64,000 nt of DNA from contig NW_024467101.1 of assembly GCF_017591425.1 (NCBI RefSeq), positions 11,296,918-11,360,917 of the forward strand. Direction: 5' to 3'. Every line of letters starts with the position of its first letter. Positions within the stretch are counted from its first letter, which is position 1. A program made the translations under genes and the position numbers. The notes beneath the pieces are model-generated. The model ran no database searches, was not told the origin of the DNA, and saw only the letters and a list, made by a program, of their open reading frames with translations. Below, piece by piece: positions 26,701-33,257 of the stretch. This DNA is from Ochotona curzoniae (lineage: Eukaryota; Chordata; Mammalia; Lagomorpha; Ochotonidae).

Positions 26701-29562
26701 AGGTAGGAGTCCTGGAAACTCTGCATTGCTGGTTTTCTTTTCCCCTAGAATATTCCTGTTGTGGTGTTGGTATTTCTTTGCAAATGGCATATTTTGATGA
26801 AAGGGAAGAGGTTTGGTAGTGTTGCATCCGAGCAAGTCAATACAGAGCCGCTTCACACATACTAGCAAGATTGGAAAGTCTCTTTTTTGGCCGGTGGTCA
26901 AGATTGGAAAGTCTCTTTTTTGCTTGTACACCAAAAGATCTCACTCCTCCCTCTACCTCCCCAAGTGTAGAACAGCAGGGTTTACAAAGGTAAAAACCAC
27001 AAACCAGGAGCAGCACCACGGAGGATGGTGGGGGCGGGTACTGAGCTAATACAGAACTGGAGGTGGAGGACGGGTACAGCCTCACCAGGATTTCTAGGTT
27101 TGTGCTTTTTTTTCCCCCCAAGCAGGAGGTATTTTCTGTGGTAACCATTTCACAAGTGGGGCTGGGGGTACCTCATTTAAGTTGCAGCCCAGCTCCATCA
27201 ATAGGGAGTGCCTAAAGTCATGCTTGTTAACTTCAGCCCCCATCTCTTTGATAGCCTGGGAGGAGGGTCAGTGGGAACAATTCTGAGGCTGTCAGGAGGG
27301 AATGAGTCCTCCCCTTGGGTGTGGGTTGGTGTGACCAGATACCTGTTTGTCCTTGGAGCTGGGGTTGGGGCCCTAGTGTGAGATGCTCTCCCATCTTGAC
27401 GGCTGCTGACATGAGACTGAATCAATATAATGACACTTTTCCCATTTTTTTTTTTTTAAAGAATTGGTCTCACTTTCATCGTGGTGAAGAAACGAATAAA
27501 CACCCGATTTTTTGCCCGGTCCAGAGAATATGTGAATCCGACTCCTGGCACAGTTATCGATACAGAGTTGACCAGGCTGCAATGGTAGGCATTTTGACCT
27601 CTGGATTGAAAATATTTTGATTCACTTTCTGGCAATAATATATCATCTTAAGCTTCTGATTCTTCATGGCTAATTTGGATTCTTTTCTTCTTTCACTATG
27701 AGTTAGGGCTGCTTCACTTGAATTTCAAAGTTGTGATTGGTCTTTTGTTTCATAACTTAACGTTAACATCTGTGGCCAAATTAACATTAATCTTATCATT
27801 GCGCTAAAACCCCCATCTTGATACAAATACAAAAGATAGAAAAATTGTTTGCATTGACTGTTTGGAATCCTCACAGATCAAATGATATTATTGATTCTTG
27901 CTCCCAAAATGTTTATTTTTGCAATAGCCTTGGGATATTTTTTAAATGTGTTGGTGCTTTTAAAGAAACAATGAGACAGCAGGGACCAATTTCTCCTGAC
28001 GCTCTTCCTGTATGAAACTGGGTGAGTGCTGTGTTACAGAAGTCAAAGTTCGTGGTGCACAAGCTACAAAAGTCCAGCTTAGTTAGCTATCCTCATCAGC
28101 CCTGTTATCCACACACACTGTGTAGAATTGCCGAACAGTGAATTGGGAATTGAGTTTCCACTGTGAGAGGCAGCAGGCAGAATAATCAAAGGATGAGACC
28201 TGCCAGACATTCAGATACTGAGTGTGATAATAAACCTTCTGTTCTCAAGCAACTAAGTTGGACCAGGAGATTCAGAAATGTAATCAAGTCCATAAAAAAT
28301 AAAAAAGGCTAAGTACTGAACTAAAAAGCCTTCAAGTGACTAGATTGGATGAAGAGATTCAGAAATGTAATCAAGCAGAAATGGAAGAGGTAATCAAGAG
28401 GAAAACAACAATAAAACAAACAACCACAGCGGAGTGTTGGACTAAAAGACCGACTTGTATTTGCCTAACCATCAATGTCAAGGAAGTGGGAGCATTTGCA
28501 TCAGGGGACGAGGCATCCAATTAAAAAATGTGCTTAAATGGTCCCCATAATTCAATGTGGGAGTTTTAAAGATACCTAAAGTGTGAAAGAAGTTGAGGGA
28601 CATTGTGAGGCAAGGCAAGGTTTGCTGCATGTCAAAGACATTCTCTGTAAGGTGTGATGGGGGAGCAGTGTTCCCAGGGACAGAATCTGAGGCTCGGGAC
28701 TAGAGCAAGGTGGATGGCTGGGAGAGGCATACAGTATGACTACAGAATGGCAGGCTTGAGACAGAAGTCTGGTATGAACTATCACGGGAATCGCACTCCA
28801 AGGAGGCAGCCAGAGGGCCATGACAGAAAAGGAAGTAGTTTGCTGCCTGGCAGAAGGGATGGCAACACCATTCCCAGAGCTCATGCTATGGCCCCAGGCA
28901 ATGTGAGTGTGCCAAGTTAGTGTCTCGTTCTGAGTGCAGGAGCACTGAATGGAAGCCCAAGTCCCATGAGAGTCACTGCTTGAGCCATTGATCCCGCTGA
29001 TGTCTTTCATTGGGCTTCTAAACATAAAGGACATTGTCCATGGGTTGAGGTATGGTAGGGTTAAAGTCGAGCATTCTATATACTCTTGCTCCAGACCCCA
29101 GGTTTGCTATGCTCTTTATCTTTTGCAAGAAGCCAACAGCCGCGTTTTCTGTCTTTCCAGGTACGACTTTTACATTGTGAGTCAGTCAGTGAGGGAAGGC
29201 ACCGTCACCCCCACCCACTATAATGTCATCCATGACACGGTTCGCTTGCAACCAGACGTGGTGCAGCGGTTAACATACCAGCTGTGCCACATGTATTACA
29301 ATGTGACTGTAAGTGCTTGTGTTGGGGATTTTGCTTTTCCTTGAAGTTTGAAAAGCAACAGATCAATTTTGAATAGTCTGTGCAAAGCTATGGGAAAGGC
29401 AGACAAACAGCTAAAACAATCTTTCCTTTTCCTTTTCCTACAAAGGACATGATTCGCGTTCCTGCTCCTTGCCACTATGCCCACAAACTGGCTTACCTTG
29501 TGGGTAGGAGCCTTAAGAAGGAGCCAAGTAAGAGACTCTCCAAATGTCTGTACTATCTTTGA
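1109..29562 (+). CDS. PIWIL3: PIWIL3, PIWI-clade Argonaute (19 exons found, 5' end missing)
   Basis: PIWI proteins bind 2'-O-methylated piRNAs and silence transposons in the germ line, by slicing transcripts or guiding chromatin marks. I joined 19 exons: 1109-1223, 2093-2200, 2816-3030, 3595-3716, 4620-4700, 5609-5806, 7721-7832, 11572-11698, 11901-12018, 13419-13533, 14945-15123, 19682-19748, 23478-23678, 23829-23932, 26042-26112, 26530-26680, 27462-27584, 29161-29308, 29446-29562. Every junction phase agrees, the total is 2472 nt, and there is no internal stop. Counting from the first exon found, the DEDH catalytic set is D596 (VGID), E634 (AQEVV), D666 ([10 protein letters not shown]) and H755 (PTHYN). 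The C-terminus [17 protein letters not shown]...YYL is typical of PIWI proteins. Assignment to PIWIL3 rather than PIWIL1/2/4 rests on exon 13 (LPN..K.RYDSIK, NCK.GGALWKV) and exon 17 ([12 protein letters not shown]), as I remember the human protein. Human PIWIL3 is about 60 residues longer, so the N-terminal start exon is missing, probably upstream of the window. Confidence 0.93.
1224..2092. other. Intron of PIWIL3, nothing recognised
   Basis: No repeat or exon recognised. Short open frames on both strands lack splice support. Confidence 0.5.
2093..2200 (+). CDS. PIWIL3: PIWIL3 exon, N-terminal region
   Basis: Acceptor ctttccccatag, donor gcag/gtaagc. Encodes [18 protein letters not shown], which lines up with the PIWIL3 stretch before the N domain (GVFQDLVVNTRQDMKHV in human, from memory). 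Enters in phase 1 and leaves in phase 1. Confidence 0.85.
2420..2580. repeat. AT-rich low-complexity tract
   Basis: A TATATAT-rich stretch with several near-copies of 'tataatcataa' and 'ttatacatgt', inside the intron between the exons at 2093 and 2816. Confidence 0.7.
2816..3030 (+). CDS. PIWIL3: PIWIL3 exon, N domain
   Basis: Acceptor atttttcag. The reading runs through [20 protein letters not shown] and ends [17 protein letters not shown], matching the PIWI N-domain pattern NHF.V....... Y.Y.VDY and FDGNSL. The donor is the weak gttaag. Leaves in phase 0. Confidence 0.92.
3595..3716 (+). CDS. PIWIL3: PIWIL3 exon, end of N domain / linker 1
   Basis: Acceptor tttctgcatctcag, donor aag/gtacgt. 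Encodes [20 protein letters not shown] followed by YHNIIMRR, the conserved PIWI segment usually written VKIT.EF...L.P.S...LRYYNI.FRR. Leaves in phase 2. Confidence 0.93.
3812..4092 (-). mobile_element. CSINE SINE, minus strand
   Basis: Starts with the reversed A-tail 'atcaatttttatttttattt', passes 'gtctcccacatgggtgcagg' and ends 'gccaccatgccagct'. Full length but diverged. Confidence 0.8.
4620..4700 (+). CDS. PIWIL3: PIWIL3 exon, linker 1
   Basis: Acceptor tacatttctag. Encodes [17 protein letters not shown] and ends at EYG, matching LL.FEQVGRNYY in PIWI paralogues. The donor gttcgt is non-consensus, but both phases fit. Confidence 0.9.
4757..5072 (-). mobile_element. CSINE SINE, minus strand
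   Basis: Has 'ttccccaaatggctgcaatg', 'ggagccatcctattctgctt' and a head ending 'ctgtgctatggttccagtccc'. It starts about 55 nt after the exon ending at 4700. Confidence 0.75.
5609..5806 (+). CDS. PIWIL3: PIWIL3 exon, start of PAZ
   Basis: Acceptor ggtttacag, strong donor ag/gtaagt. Encodes [20 protein letters not shown], then [18 protein letters not shown], then a variable 20 residues and LVGCVVITR. This is the classic PIWI stretch (L.IWPGY.TSI..YE....L..D..HK) leading into PAZ. Confidence 0.94.
5807..7720. other. Intron of PIWIL3 with an L1 fragment
   Basis: The first part (5807-6990) shows nothing recognisable. An old L1 3' piece occupies about 7010-7470. Confidence 0.5.
7010..7470 (+). mobile_element. 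Old L1 3' fragment, plus strand
   Basis: Diverged L1 ORF2-end sequence: 'ccaatgagataccaccacat', a 'tgcactactggtggaaatg' block, and a 'tatataatgaaatattagga' block like the L1 'cacaatggaatactactcag' region. Many indels. Confidence 0.6.
7721..7832 (+). CDS. PIWIL3: PIWIL3 exon, PAZ domain
   Basis: Acceptor tattattccacag, donor gag/gtatga. Encodes [20 protein letters not shown] then [16 protein letters not shown], the PAZ motif YNN.TYR.DDI.W...P...F...DG. Spans phase 2 to phase 0. Confidence 0.95.
7833..9604. other. Intron of PIWIL3, nothing firm
   Basis: About 1.8 kb without a repeat or exon that I can name. Open frames of 70-105 codons on both strands lack splice sites and familiar motifs. 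Confidence 0.5.
9605..9696 (+). repeat. (TTTC)n microsatellite
   Basis: About 22 nearly perfect units, ending in TTC repeats. It abuts the reversed tail of a minus-strand CSINE, so it most likely expanded from that tail. It creates spurious Phe/Leu/Ser open frames. Confidence 0.97.
9697..10008 (-). mobile_element. CSINE SINE, minus strand
   Basis: Reads 'cctttatttttattggga', 'gatcttccatccactggttc', 'ggtctcccacgtgggtatgg' and ends 'gccactgcaccagccc'. Full length, with its tail expanded into the (TTTC)n tract. Confidence 0.9.
10660..10912 (+). mobile_element. CSINE SINE, plus strand, 5'-truncated
   Basis: Contains 'ccagctccctgctgatac', 'ttggggagtaagccagtaga' and the tail 'ttcaaataaataaaacag'; the tRNA-like head is missing. 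Confidence 0.75.
10949..11247 (-). mobile_element. CSINE SINE, minus strand, with target duplication
   Basis: Full-length copy ('gatcttctgtccgatgattc', 'cccatatgggatcccagtgc', 'ctaccacgccgggct'). It is flanked by the 15-bp direct repeat tcaagaattttaaag at 10934-10948 and 11248-11262. Confidence 0.93.
11572..11698 (+). CDS. PIWIL3: PIWIL3 exon, PAZ end
   Basis: Encodes [16 protein letters not shown], then [11 protein letters not shown] and [11 protein letters not shown], which is the guide 3'-end binding side of PAZ (I.D..QP.LVS...... L.PELC..TGL). The acceptor is a tandem pair: an AG at 11567-11568 would add one Gln codon, and the AG at 11570-11571 is used here because it keeps the spacing of PIWIL1. 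Donor acag/gtactg, leaving phase 1. Confidence 0.93.
11901..12018 (+). CDS. PIWIL3: PIWIL3 exon, linker 2
   Basis: Acceptor gaatttttttaag, donor ag/gtgagt. Encodes [19 protein letters not shown] and [10 protein letters not shown], matching MKDLA.HTRL.P..R......I in PIWI proteins. Confidence 0.92.
12308..12590 (+). mobile_element. Old SINE, plus strand
   Basis: Diverged CSINE-like order: 'ccagcttcctgctaatgt', 'gggaggcctggattgagttt', 'catttgggacgtgaatcagt'. Confidence 0.6.
12698..12858 (+). mobile_element. CSINE head fragment, plus strand
   Basis: Begins 'gtccagcgcaagtagccta', continues 'cctcaccttgcacgtacc' and 'cacatatgggtgccggttc', then stops at an A-run after 'ggatggtccaaagc', so it is 3'-shortened. 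Confidence 0.75.
12870..13198 (+). mobile_element. Old CSINE-like SINE, plus strand
   Basis: Follows the preceding fragment directly. It carries 'ctgatccagttccctgctaa', 'acccacgtgggagatcca', 'ccatttggcaaatgagccaa' and a CT-rich run into 'ataaaaatatgtaag'. Confidence 0.7.
13419..13533 (+). CDS. PIWIL3: PIWIL3 exon, linker 2 to MID
   Basis: Acceptor attttcacttgcag, donor tgg/gtgaga. Encodes [20 protein letters not shown] followed by ILEDTKI, the conserved L..W.L.FD.NLL...GRIL stretch. Confidence 0.94.
14025..14266 (-). mobile_element. Old CSINE-like SINE, minus strand
   Basis: Contains 'caaatgaccgcaataaccat', 'gagctatctgtgctttctca' and a head ending 'cgtagcaccagtccc'. Diverged. Confidence 0.65.
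14300..14583 (-). mobile_element. Old SINE, minus strand
   Basis: Has 'cattccctccccagatgcct', 'ctggagctgggccaggcctg' and 'gcatccagtatgggatgtgg' near the head. Heavily diverged. Confidence 0.55.
14660..14762 (+). mobile_element. CSINE head fragment, plus strand
   Basis: Reads 'cagcaggctaatccttcacc', 'catcccatatgggagctgg' and 'gatccagctctctgctta', then breaks into a poly-T run. Confidence 0.65.
14816..14865 (+). repeat. Tandem duplication, 25-nt unit, two copies
   Basis: The unit containing 'tcaaataggaaatggcacaa' occurs twice back to back with no mismatch, about 80 nt before the exon at 14945. Confidence 0.95.
14945..15123 (+). CDS. PIWIL3: PIWIL3 exon, MID N-terminal half
   Basis: Acceptor attcttttccag, donor at/gtaagt. 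Encodes a 59-residue stretch including [21 protein letters not shown] and a segment ending [11 protein letters not shown]; paralogues have ADWS......L......W...Y and .AMGM.M. A U2 snRNA fragment lies 29 nt downstream. Confidence 0.92.
15153..15187 (+). pseudogene. U2 snRNA 5'-end fragment
   Basis: Reads ATCGCTTCTC then AGCCTTTTGA then CTAAGATCAAGTGT. This is the first ~35 nt of U2 snRNA with two G-to-A changes, starting at the true U2 5' end and then stopping. A 3'-truncated copy cannot act as U2. Such fragments arise when L1 reverse transcriptase switches onto snRNA. Confidence 0.88.
15190..16299. other. Intron of PIWIL3, UTR-like unrecognised sequence
   Basis: Contains A-rich runs at 15550-15590 and 15893-15907, and a region (15590-15990) whose minus strand reads like a diverged retrocopy. 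I could not name a parent gene. Confidence 0.35.
16300..16570 (-). mobile_element. Old CSINE-like SINE, minus strand
   Basis: Opens with a reversed tail 'ttaaatttattttaattga', then 'tcagtccccaaatacctaca' and 'cccagatgagtgacagcgac'. Confidence 0.65.
17183..17511 (-). mobile_element. Young CSINE SINE with perfect 16-bp target duplication
   Basis: Least diverged copy in the window, with its CpGs largely kept ('gcgcccatatgggatcccgg', 'ccaccgcgccgggccc'). The 16-bp repeat aagggtcagatttttt flanks it exactly at 17167-17182 and 17512-17527. The body resembles the pika rather than the rabbit subfamily, which is the main evidence for species. Confidence 0.96.
17528..17850 (-). mobile_element. CSINE SINE, minus strand
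   Basis: Directly follows the young copy: 'aattggaaagtcagatatac', 'ttgattcactccccaagtgg', 'ctacgctaccatacagggcc'. The younger element landed at the tail of this older one. Confidence 0.92.
18128..18411 (-). mobile_element. CSINE SINE, minus strand
   Basis: 'atttttattggaaagtcaga' through 'ggctaccctgctgggccc'. The tail side has become a short CCTT repeat at 18111-18127. Confidence 0.9.
18690..19130 (+). mobile_element. LTR-like segment, copy A, plus strand
   Basis: Shares an ordered series of blocks with 39841-40285: 'tgatggttgtcaccgttacc', 'ggaattctgg', 'cttcag...gtttaaaa', 'ctcttcctagctcttctt', 'ctccttcacgtct' and 'agggaagagaagcccttgac'. The layout fits an LTR promoter (TATA-like tttaaaa) plus pyrimidine-rich R/U5. 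The 3' AATAAA part is missing here. Confidence 0.6.
19218..19566 (+). mobile_element. CSINE-like SINE, plus strand
   Basis: 'cattgtggtatagtgggtta', 'ctgatccagctccatgctaa', 'cacgcacatgggagactcag' and the tail 'tgcaaataaatatttttaaa'. An older subfamily than the young copies. Confidence 0.8.
19682..19748 (+). CDS. PIWIL3: PIWIL3 short exon before the 5'-phosphate pocket
   Basis: Acceptor atgcctgttttccag, strong donor ata/gtaagt. Encodes [18 protein letters not shown] then TAQI; PIWIL1 has a divergent 22-residue stretch ending DTQI here. Length and phases (2 to 0) fit exactly. A second donor at 19719 (aag/gtaaaa) is also in frame. Confidence 0.8.
20560..22330 (-). mobile_element. Old L1 3' half, minus strand
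   Basis: Antisense L1 ORF2/3' landmarks in order: 'gggtttatccctgttaggaa', 'ccgatgaatggatgcttagg', 'gtgaataatgctgtaataaa', 'ctgaccattctggtgggaat', 'tctttgcccatgctttaatc'. Many stops and indels, so it is not mobile. Confidence 0.8.
20697..20750 (+). repeat. (CA)n microsatellite
   Basis: About 26 uninterrupted CA units inside the antisense L1. Confidence 0.98.
23040..23168 (-). mobile_element. CSINE-like head fragment, minus strand
   Basis: 'ccttcccaggcgcattagca', 'gagcagccaggactgaaaca', and an end near 'aaaatgctggcctccc'. Partial. Confidence 0.55.
23478..23678 (+). CDS. PIWIL3: PIWIL3 exon, MID guide 5'-phosphate pocket
   Basis: Encodes [20 protein letters not shown], then [20 protein letters not shown] and a segment ending [14 protein letters not shown]. 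The Y532/K536, Q548 and K575 positions (numbered from the first exon found) fit the Y/K-Q-K set that holds the guide 5' phosphate in PIWI MID domains. The acceptor tttgcttgttttcaag at 23477 gives the required phase 0. Donor gac/gtatgt. Confidence 0.95.
23829..23932 (+). CDS. PIWIL3: PIWIL3 exon, PIWI domain with first catalytic Asp
   Basis: A poly-T tract precedes the acceptor taaatgaag; donor ca/gtaagt. Encodes [20 protein letters not shown] and [11 protein letters not shown]. The Asp of VGID is the first residue of the DEDH tetrad. Confidence 0.95.
23933..24700. other. Intron of PIWIL3, unrecognised
   Basis: A possible old repeat around 24170-24410 has no family I can name. No exon seen. 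Confidence 0.4.
24724..25175 (-). mobile_element. LTR-like segment, minus strand
   Basis: Read on the minus strand it has a CCAAT box (ggttggccaatgaaaag), a TATA-like 'ggttgtataaatgagcc', then GC/CT-rich sequence, an AATAAA in 'gatggaataaaggacctcct', and ends 'cctaaca'. That order is a retroviral LTR (U3-R-U5). The far boundary is uncertain. Confidence 0.5.
25176..26041. other. Intron of PIWIL3, nothing recognised
   Basis: No exon or named repeat seen. Confidence 0.45.
26042..26112 (+). CDS. PIWIL3: PIWIL3 exon with catalytic Glu
   Basis: Acceptor tttctgcaaacag, donor caag/gtcagt. Encodes [20 protein letters not shown] followed by CLQ. The Glu in AQEVV aligns with the glutamate finger of PIWI slicers (G/QELV) and sits 38 residues after the first Asp, the expected spacing. 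Confidence 0.88.
26530..26680 (+). CDS. PIWIL3: PIWIL3 exon with second catalytic Asp
   Basis: Acceptor cttccctccag, strong donor aa/gtaagt. Encodes [19 protein letters not shown] and a variable helix to the exon end. The Asp of YRDGV is the third residue of the DEDH tetrad. Confidence 0.95.
26866..26922 (+). repeat. Tandem duplication, 33-nt period
   Basis: 'caagattggaaagtctcttt' plus 'tttg' occurs at 26866-26889 and again at 26899-26922 without mismatch. Intronic. Confidence 0.93.
27462..27584 (+). CDS. PIWIL3: PIWIL3 exon, PIWI domain core
   Basis: Follows a T-rich tract ending taaag; donor tg/gtaggc. Encodes [20 protein letters not shown] and [14 protein letters not shown], the PIWI strand and loop hallmark (IVVKKR.NTRFF, NP.PGTV.D). 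Confidence 0.95.
27585..29160. other. Intron of PIWIL3, one direct repeat
   Basis: Contains the identical 22-mer starting gagattcagaaatgtaat at 28267-28288 and 28354-28375 (87 nt apart) within A-rich sequence. A 152-codon minus-strand frame at 28576-29034 has no support as a gene. Confidence 0.5.
29161..29308 (+). CDS. PIWIL3: PIWIL3 exon with catalytic His
   Basis: Acceptor ttctgtctttccag, donor act/gtaagt. Encodes [20 protein letters not shown] and [15 protein letters not shown]. The His of PTHYN completes the DEDH tetrad. Confidence 0.96.
29446..29562 (+). CDS. PIWIL3: PIWIL3 terminal coding exon and stop
   Basis: Acceptor ttttcctacaaag. Encodes [20 protein letters not shown] followed by [18 protein letters not shown] and TGA. 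The ending (LS.RL.YL) is that of all PIWI proteins, so the C-terminus is complete. The first two residues replace the usual Pro-Gly (see findings). Confidence 0.96.
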   Translation, partial: DMIRVPAPCHYAHKLAYLVGRSLKKEPSKRLSKCLYYL

Positions 29563-30672
29563 CCTCCAGGACTTCAAAGGTGACTCCATGTGGCTTTGGA
29601 AACCCCAACACATGGCACAGCGGGGTAGGGAGATGATAGCTGGTAATGGGGATGCCTCGCAGCTTACCTTTCAAATATGCTACAAAGTTCCGACAGTCAG
29701 AGCTGCCTGAACACCTCCTAAGTGGTACAGCTCTGGGAATTGACATGGTTGGGCATTGGGTCCACATGGAAAGTACACCTGTGAACCAGTGCTTAGATGA
29801 AGCTGTTACTTTTGTTTCAAACCAGTTGTTTTTGAAGACAGGAGAGGAAGACATAAATCAGTAAAATTAGAAAGGGGCTTATTGTGTTTGTACTTTGTCC
29901 CTTAGGAGCTTCCTATACTTGCATCCTCCTGATGTGTGGATTGTGTGCTTAGTTCTGGAGGTAGAGTTTGAATGGATTTTTGCCCCTTCAGTAAAAGCAA
30001 ACGGAGTGTTCTCCCGACACTCCTTTTTGGTTCATTTTAGTAGGTACATGTTTCTAGCGGGTCGCTGTCGCGTTCATTGTCCCACTTCAGTTGTTGAAGT
30101 GAAGCTATTATTGTTTTCACTGAAAACCTGTTTCTTCTCTACTTCAAACTGCCTTTATTTAAACTATCTTCAGACTCAGCAAACAAAGTGAGAATTTCTG
30201 GCATTACTTCCTGAATATTGTATTTAGGGAAGGGGAAGAGATTGGCTTCAAATGTGTACCAGGAGGGGCAGGTTTGAAAACAAGGGTTTGGTTTTTGTTT
30301 TTTTGGATTCTGTGTCAATTTAGCTTTACAGTGTGAACCACTCTGGTGTGAAGTAAAACTGAAACAGTCATTTCCCAGAGCATAATCTGAGTAGTGTCCT
30401 GCTAAAAGCCTTGTTATCAATGGTGATAAGTCTACAGTGTGACAAGCACATGATTTAAAAAACGAAGACCGTTCCTTTTCTGAAGATAGAATTGCGTTTA
30501 TATGAGAATACGTTCCTAGGGCTCTAAGGGGAAAAGTCATTCGGTGGGAATAAAACGAAAGGCATTGTTAAAGTTTCCTTAATGTTCCCTATGAATGCAA
30601 TATGCATTACTTTACGTTATTGTGGTTTTTTTTTTTAACGTTATTCTTGCACCTTTAAATGGTGTTAATAAA
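29563..30672 (+). other. PIWIL3: Probable PIWIL3 3' UTR
   Basis: AT-rich, non-coding sequence after the stop codon, without obvious repeats. It contains two AATAAA hexamers (30549-30554 and 30667-30672), either of which could end the transcript. The extent is inferred from these signals only. Confidence 0.4.
30667..30672 (+). terminator. Candidate polyadenylation signal
   Basis: AATAAA about 1.1 kb past the PIWIL3 stop codon, with GT-containing sequence about 35 nt further on. A second AATAAA at 30549-30554 is an alternative. Confidence 0.35.
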
Positions 30673-31600
30673 GATACTCGCCCTGGCACAGACTTAGCTC
30701 AATCTGCGTGTGCCACCTATCCCCTCCCCCTGCTGCCTTCACATCCCCAAGCGAGGCTGCACCACAAGCAACACGCTCTTGGTTCTTGGGCTTTGGGGCT
30801 GGAGGTCGGATTTATGGGGAATGGATCCTAGGTCCCCCGAGGAAGCCTGCAACTTCATCCCCAGCCTGGCTCCTGGTGCCTGCAAGGGGAAGGGGGGTGG
30901 TAGGACGCTGGCTGGGCTCTCCCTAGGGGTGTTGTCAGTTAAGGCACAGCCCATGCAACTGCCCTTTCCAGTGGACAAAAGCCACAAAGGCCGAGTTTTG
31001 TCATTCGCTGAGATTGTATCTTTGGGCAACAGGGCCGATAGAAGGAGGTGAGACTGGGTTTTAGAACTGCATTATTTGAAAGGTCAGGTGGGGGCAGAGG
31101 GGGTCACTGAGATCCCCGGAAGCAATATGCTGTGGCCTTTGGTTGCACTAGCTGCAGAGCTAACCCCGAGAACCCCGCTGCACCCAGGCCACTGGAGGCA
31201 GGTCCAGCCTCCTGCACCCCAGGACACAGTCTCCCGCTTTCCTATATTCTCTTGAGATCCCATGCCTGTTTCCCCAGTGTGAGACTGCAGTGTGCCTCAG
31301 TGGGGTGTGCCCCAAGGGGAAGCTCCTCCTGTCTCTACCTCATCTCACTCTGAGGGTGCTGACATCCTTGCAGCTCCCTGCTGACACGGACCTTCAGTGC
31401 TCCATGGGGTCATATACCCAGTGGCTCCCACATGCTGGTCTCTGCAAGGTCTAGCCCACCGTTGTGGTGAAGACAGGGTCAGCCCTGCCTAAAGTCAATG
31501 TGTGTATTGGAAGTTTTCGAGAACTTACCTTCTTTCCTCCCATTTGGGTATTCATTTGTTGAAATCACTATGAAAAGAAGAAACCGCTATGAACTTGGGC
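30673..31600. other. Intergenic, nothing recognised
   Basis: GC-richer than the 3' UTR; no exon or repeat identified. Confidence 0.4.
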
Positions 31601-31602
31601 AT

Positions 31603-31897
31603 GTTTTTAAAAAGCTTTATTTTTGAGAGACTGTCCATCTGTAATTCACAAATGTCTACAACGTTTGTGGAGCTGGACCAAAGGCTGAAGCCAGGAGCCT
31701 GGAACTCCACCCAGGTCTCCTACAAGGGTGGCAGGGACCCAAGTACTGGGGTCATCATCTGCTGCCTCCCTGGGTGTGCATTAGCAGGAAGTTCGATTGG
31801 AAGCAGAGTGGCTGGGTCTTAAACTGGACAATCTTACTAGGGGACGTGGGTGTCCTGAGCAGGGACTTGGCCACTGTGCCCAGCGCCTACCCCTGCA
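31603..31897 (-). mobile_element. CSINE-like SINE, minus strand
   Basis: 'aagctttatttttgagaga' tail, 'ccaggagcctggaactccac', 'tgggtgtgcattagcaggaa', and an end near 'ccactgtgcccagcgcc'. Confidence 0.7.
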
Positions 31898-33257
31898 TGC
31901 ACAAACATTTCATGTTCTGTGTGATGAGACCTGAAGAACAGTGCATCAAACATGGTGGGAACCCCTCTATTGCATCCACTTTAGGGGTAAGGGAAGTAAG
32001 TCTTCACAATGGCCTAGGCAGGATCTGACTGTCTAGGTTGTTGCAAAACTTGCCCCATGTCATGTAGCAGAACTGCTCCTGGCTGGGCAGTGCATGGGAG
32101 TTCAGAGGACTCAACCCCACACAGACAGGGCCTACCCGCTAGTTTCCCTTCCTGGCCCTCATCACGGTTTTGTTCTTTATTCATTTCTGCTTGTGTGAAG
32201 TCAAGTTGGCCAGCTTCACACACATCCTTTTTTTTTCTGGCTTGCATATGCACCCCCTACCCCATCTTAACCTCCTCGTGTCCACCCATCCGTCACCTTG
32301 TACCACACCGAGGGAGCTGAGTGCATCAGTGGACAAGAGGATTTTTCACAAACAAAGCACGCCTGGGGTTGTGACTATCTTAGTTGAAACACCAATCAGC
32401 AGACGAGTGCCCTGGTGCTCTTTCCATCTTGCTTTCCTCTGGTTGTAAATACTGGATCAAAGCATAATACCAAGTCTCTCTGTTAATGTCTTCTTCCTTG
32501 CTTTTTAGTTTTAGTTAGCGTGAGAAGAACTAGTCTAAGAAGTGCTAGTTTCACGTGGGATAAGGATTCATGAGAGCTTTGTAAGAGCACACCTAGGTTC
32601 TTCGTGGGGGCTATACAAGATTGTGTATTCTTAAAGTGCATCATCCTAAAAGTGTGGATGATGGCTGTGGTGCCAATCGACAAGATATCTCTGTTAAGCA
32701 TCTTAATCTTCAATCTATCGTGACACACAGCAGCAGCTCCTGTCAGCTCAGGCAGGACCCCACAGTTTGGAAGTGTCGGCACAGGACTTACCGGTTCACT
32801 CTCACGCTGGTCCCCTGCCGCTGTCTGGCCTTGTGAGGTTACAGTGGTAAGGATCAGCTCAGATCAATGGCACTGGGAAGATTTAGCTGCTGAATATAGT
32901 GCCAGGCCCGGGACTCTGTGTGTTCGGATATCCTTGCAACAGTTATGTACTGACTTCCGTACATGGGACACATTGTTGCTTCCTGATCATCAAACATTGG
33001 CTGATTAACATCAATATGGGACATACCTGTCAATGCTCATGCCACATAAATCCCTATAATTTGGCTCCCTAAGCATTTCAATAAAAGATTGAGGCTGCGA
33101 ACCTTCTAGGTCGACCTTCTTTCTAGGAGAAGGGGGCTTCCCTCTGGCCACTTGCTTTCATAGTCTTTATCTCGTGTCTGTCTCTTTTCTAGGTTCTCGA
33201 TTGCATGTCATGCCATGCCCTCTCTAACCCTGTTCATACCACACCGGTCACAGTAGT
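31898..33257. other. Intergenic, nothing recognised
   Basis: About 1.3 kb with no exon or repeat family that I recognise. Confidence 0.4.

Noticed and set aside
28576..29034. 152-codon minus-strand open frame
   Set aside because: Lies inside a PIWIL3 intron; no motif.
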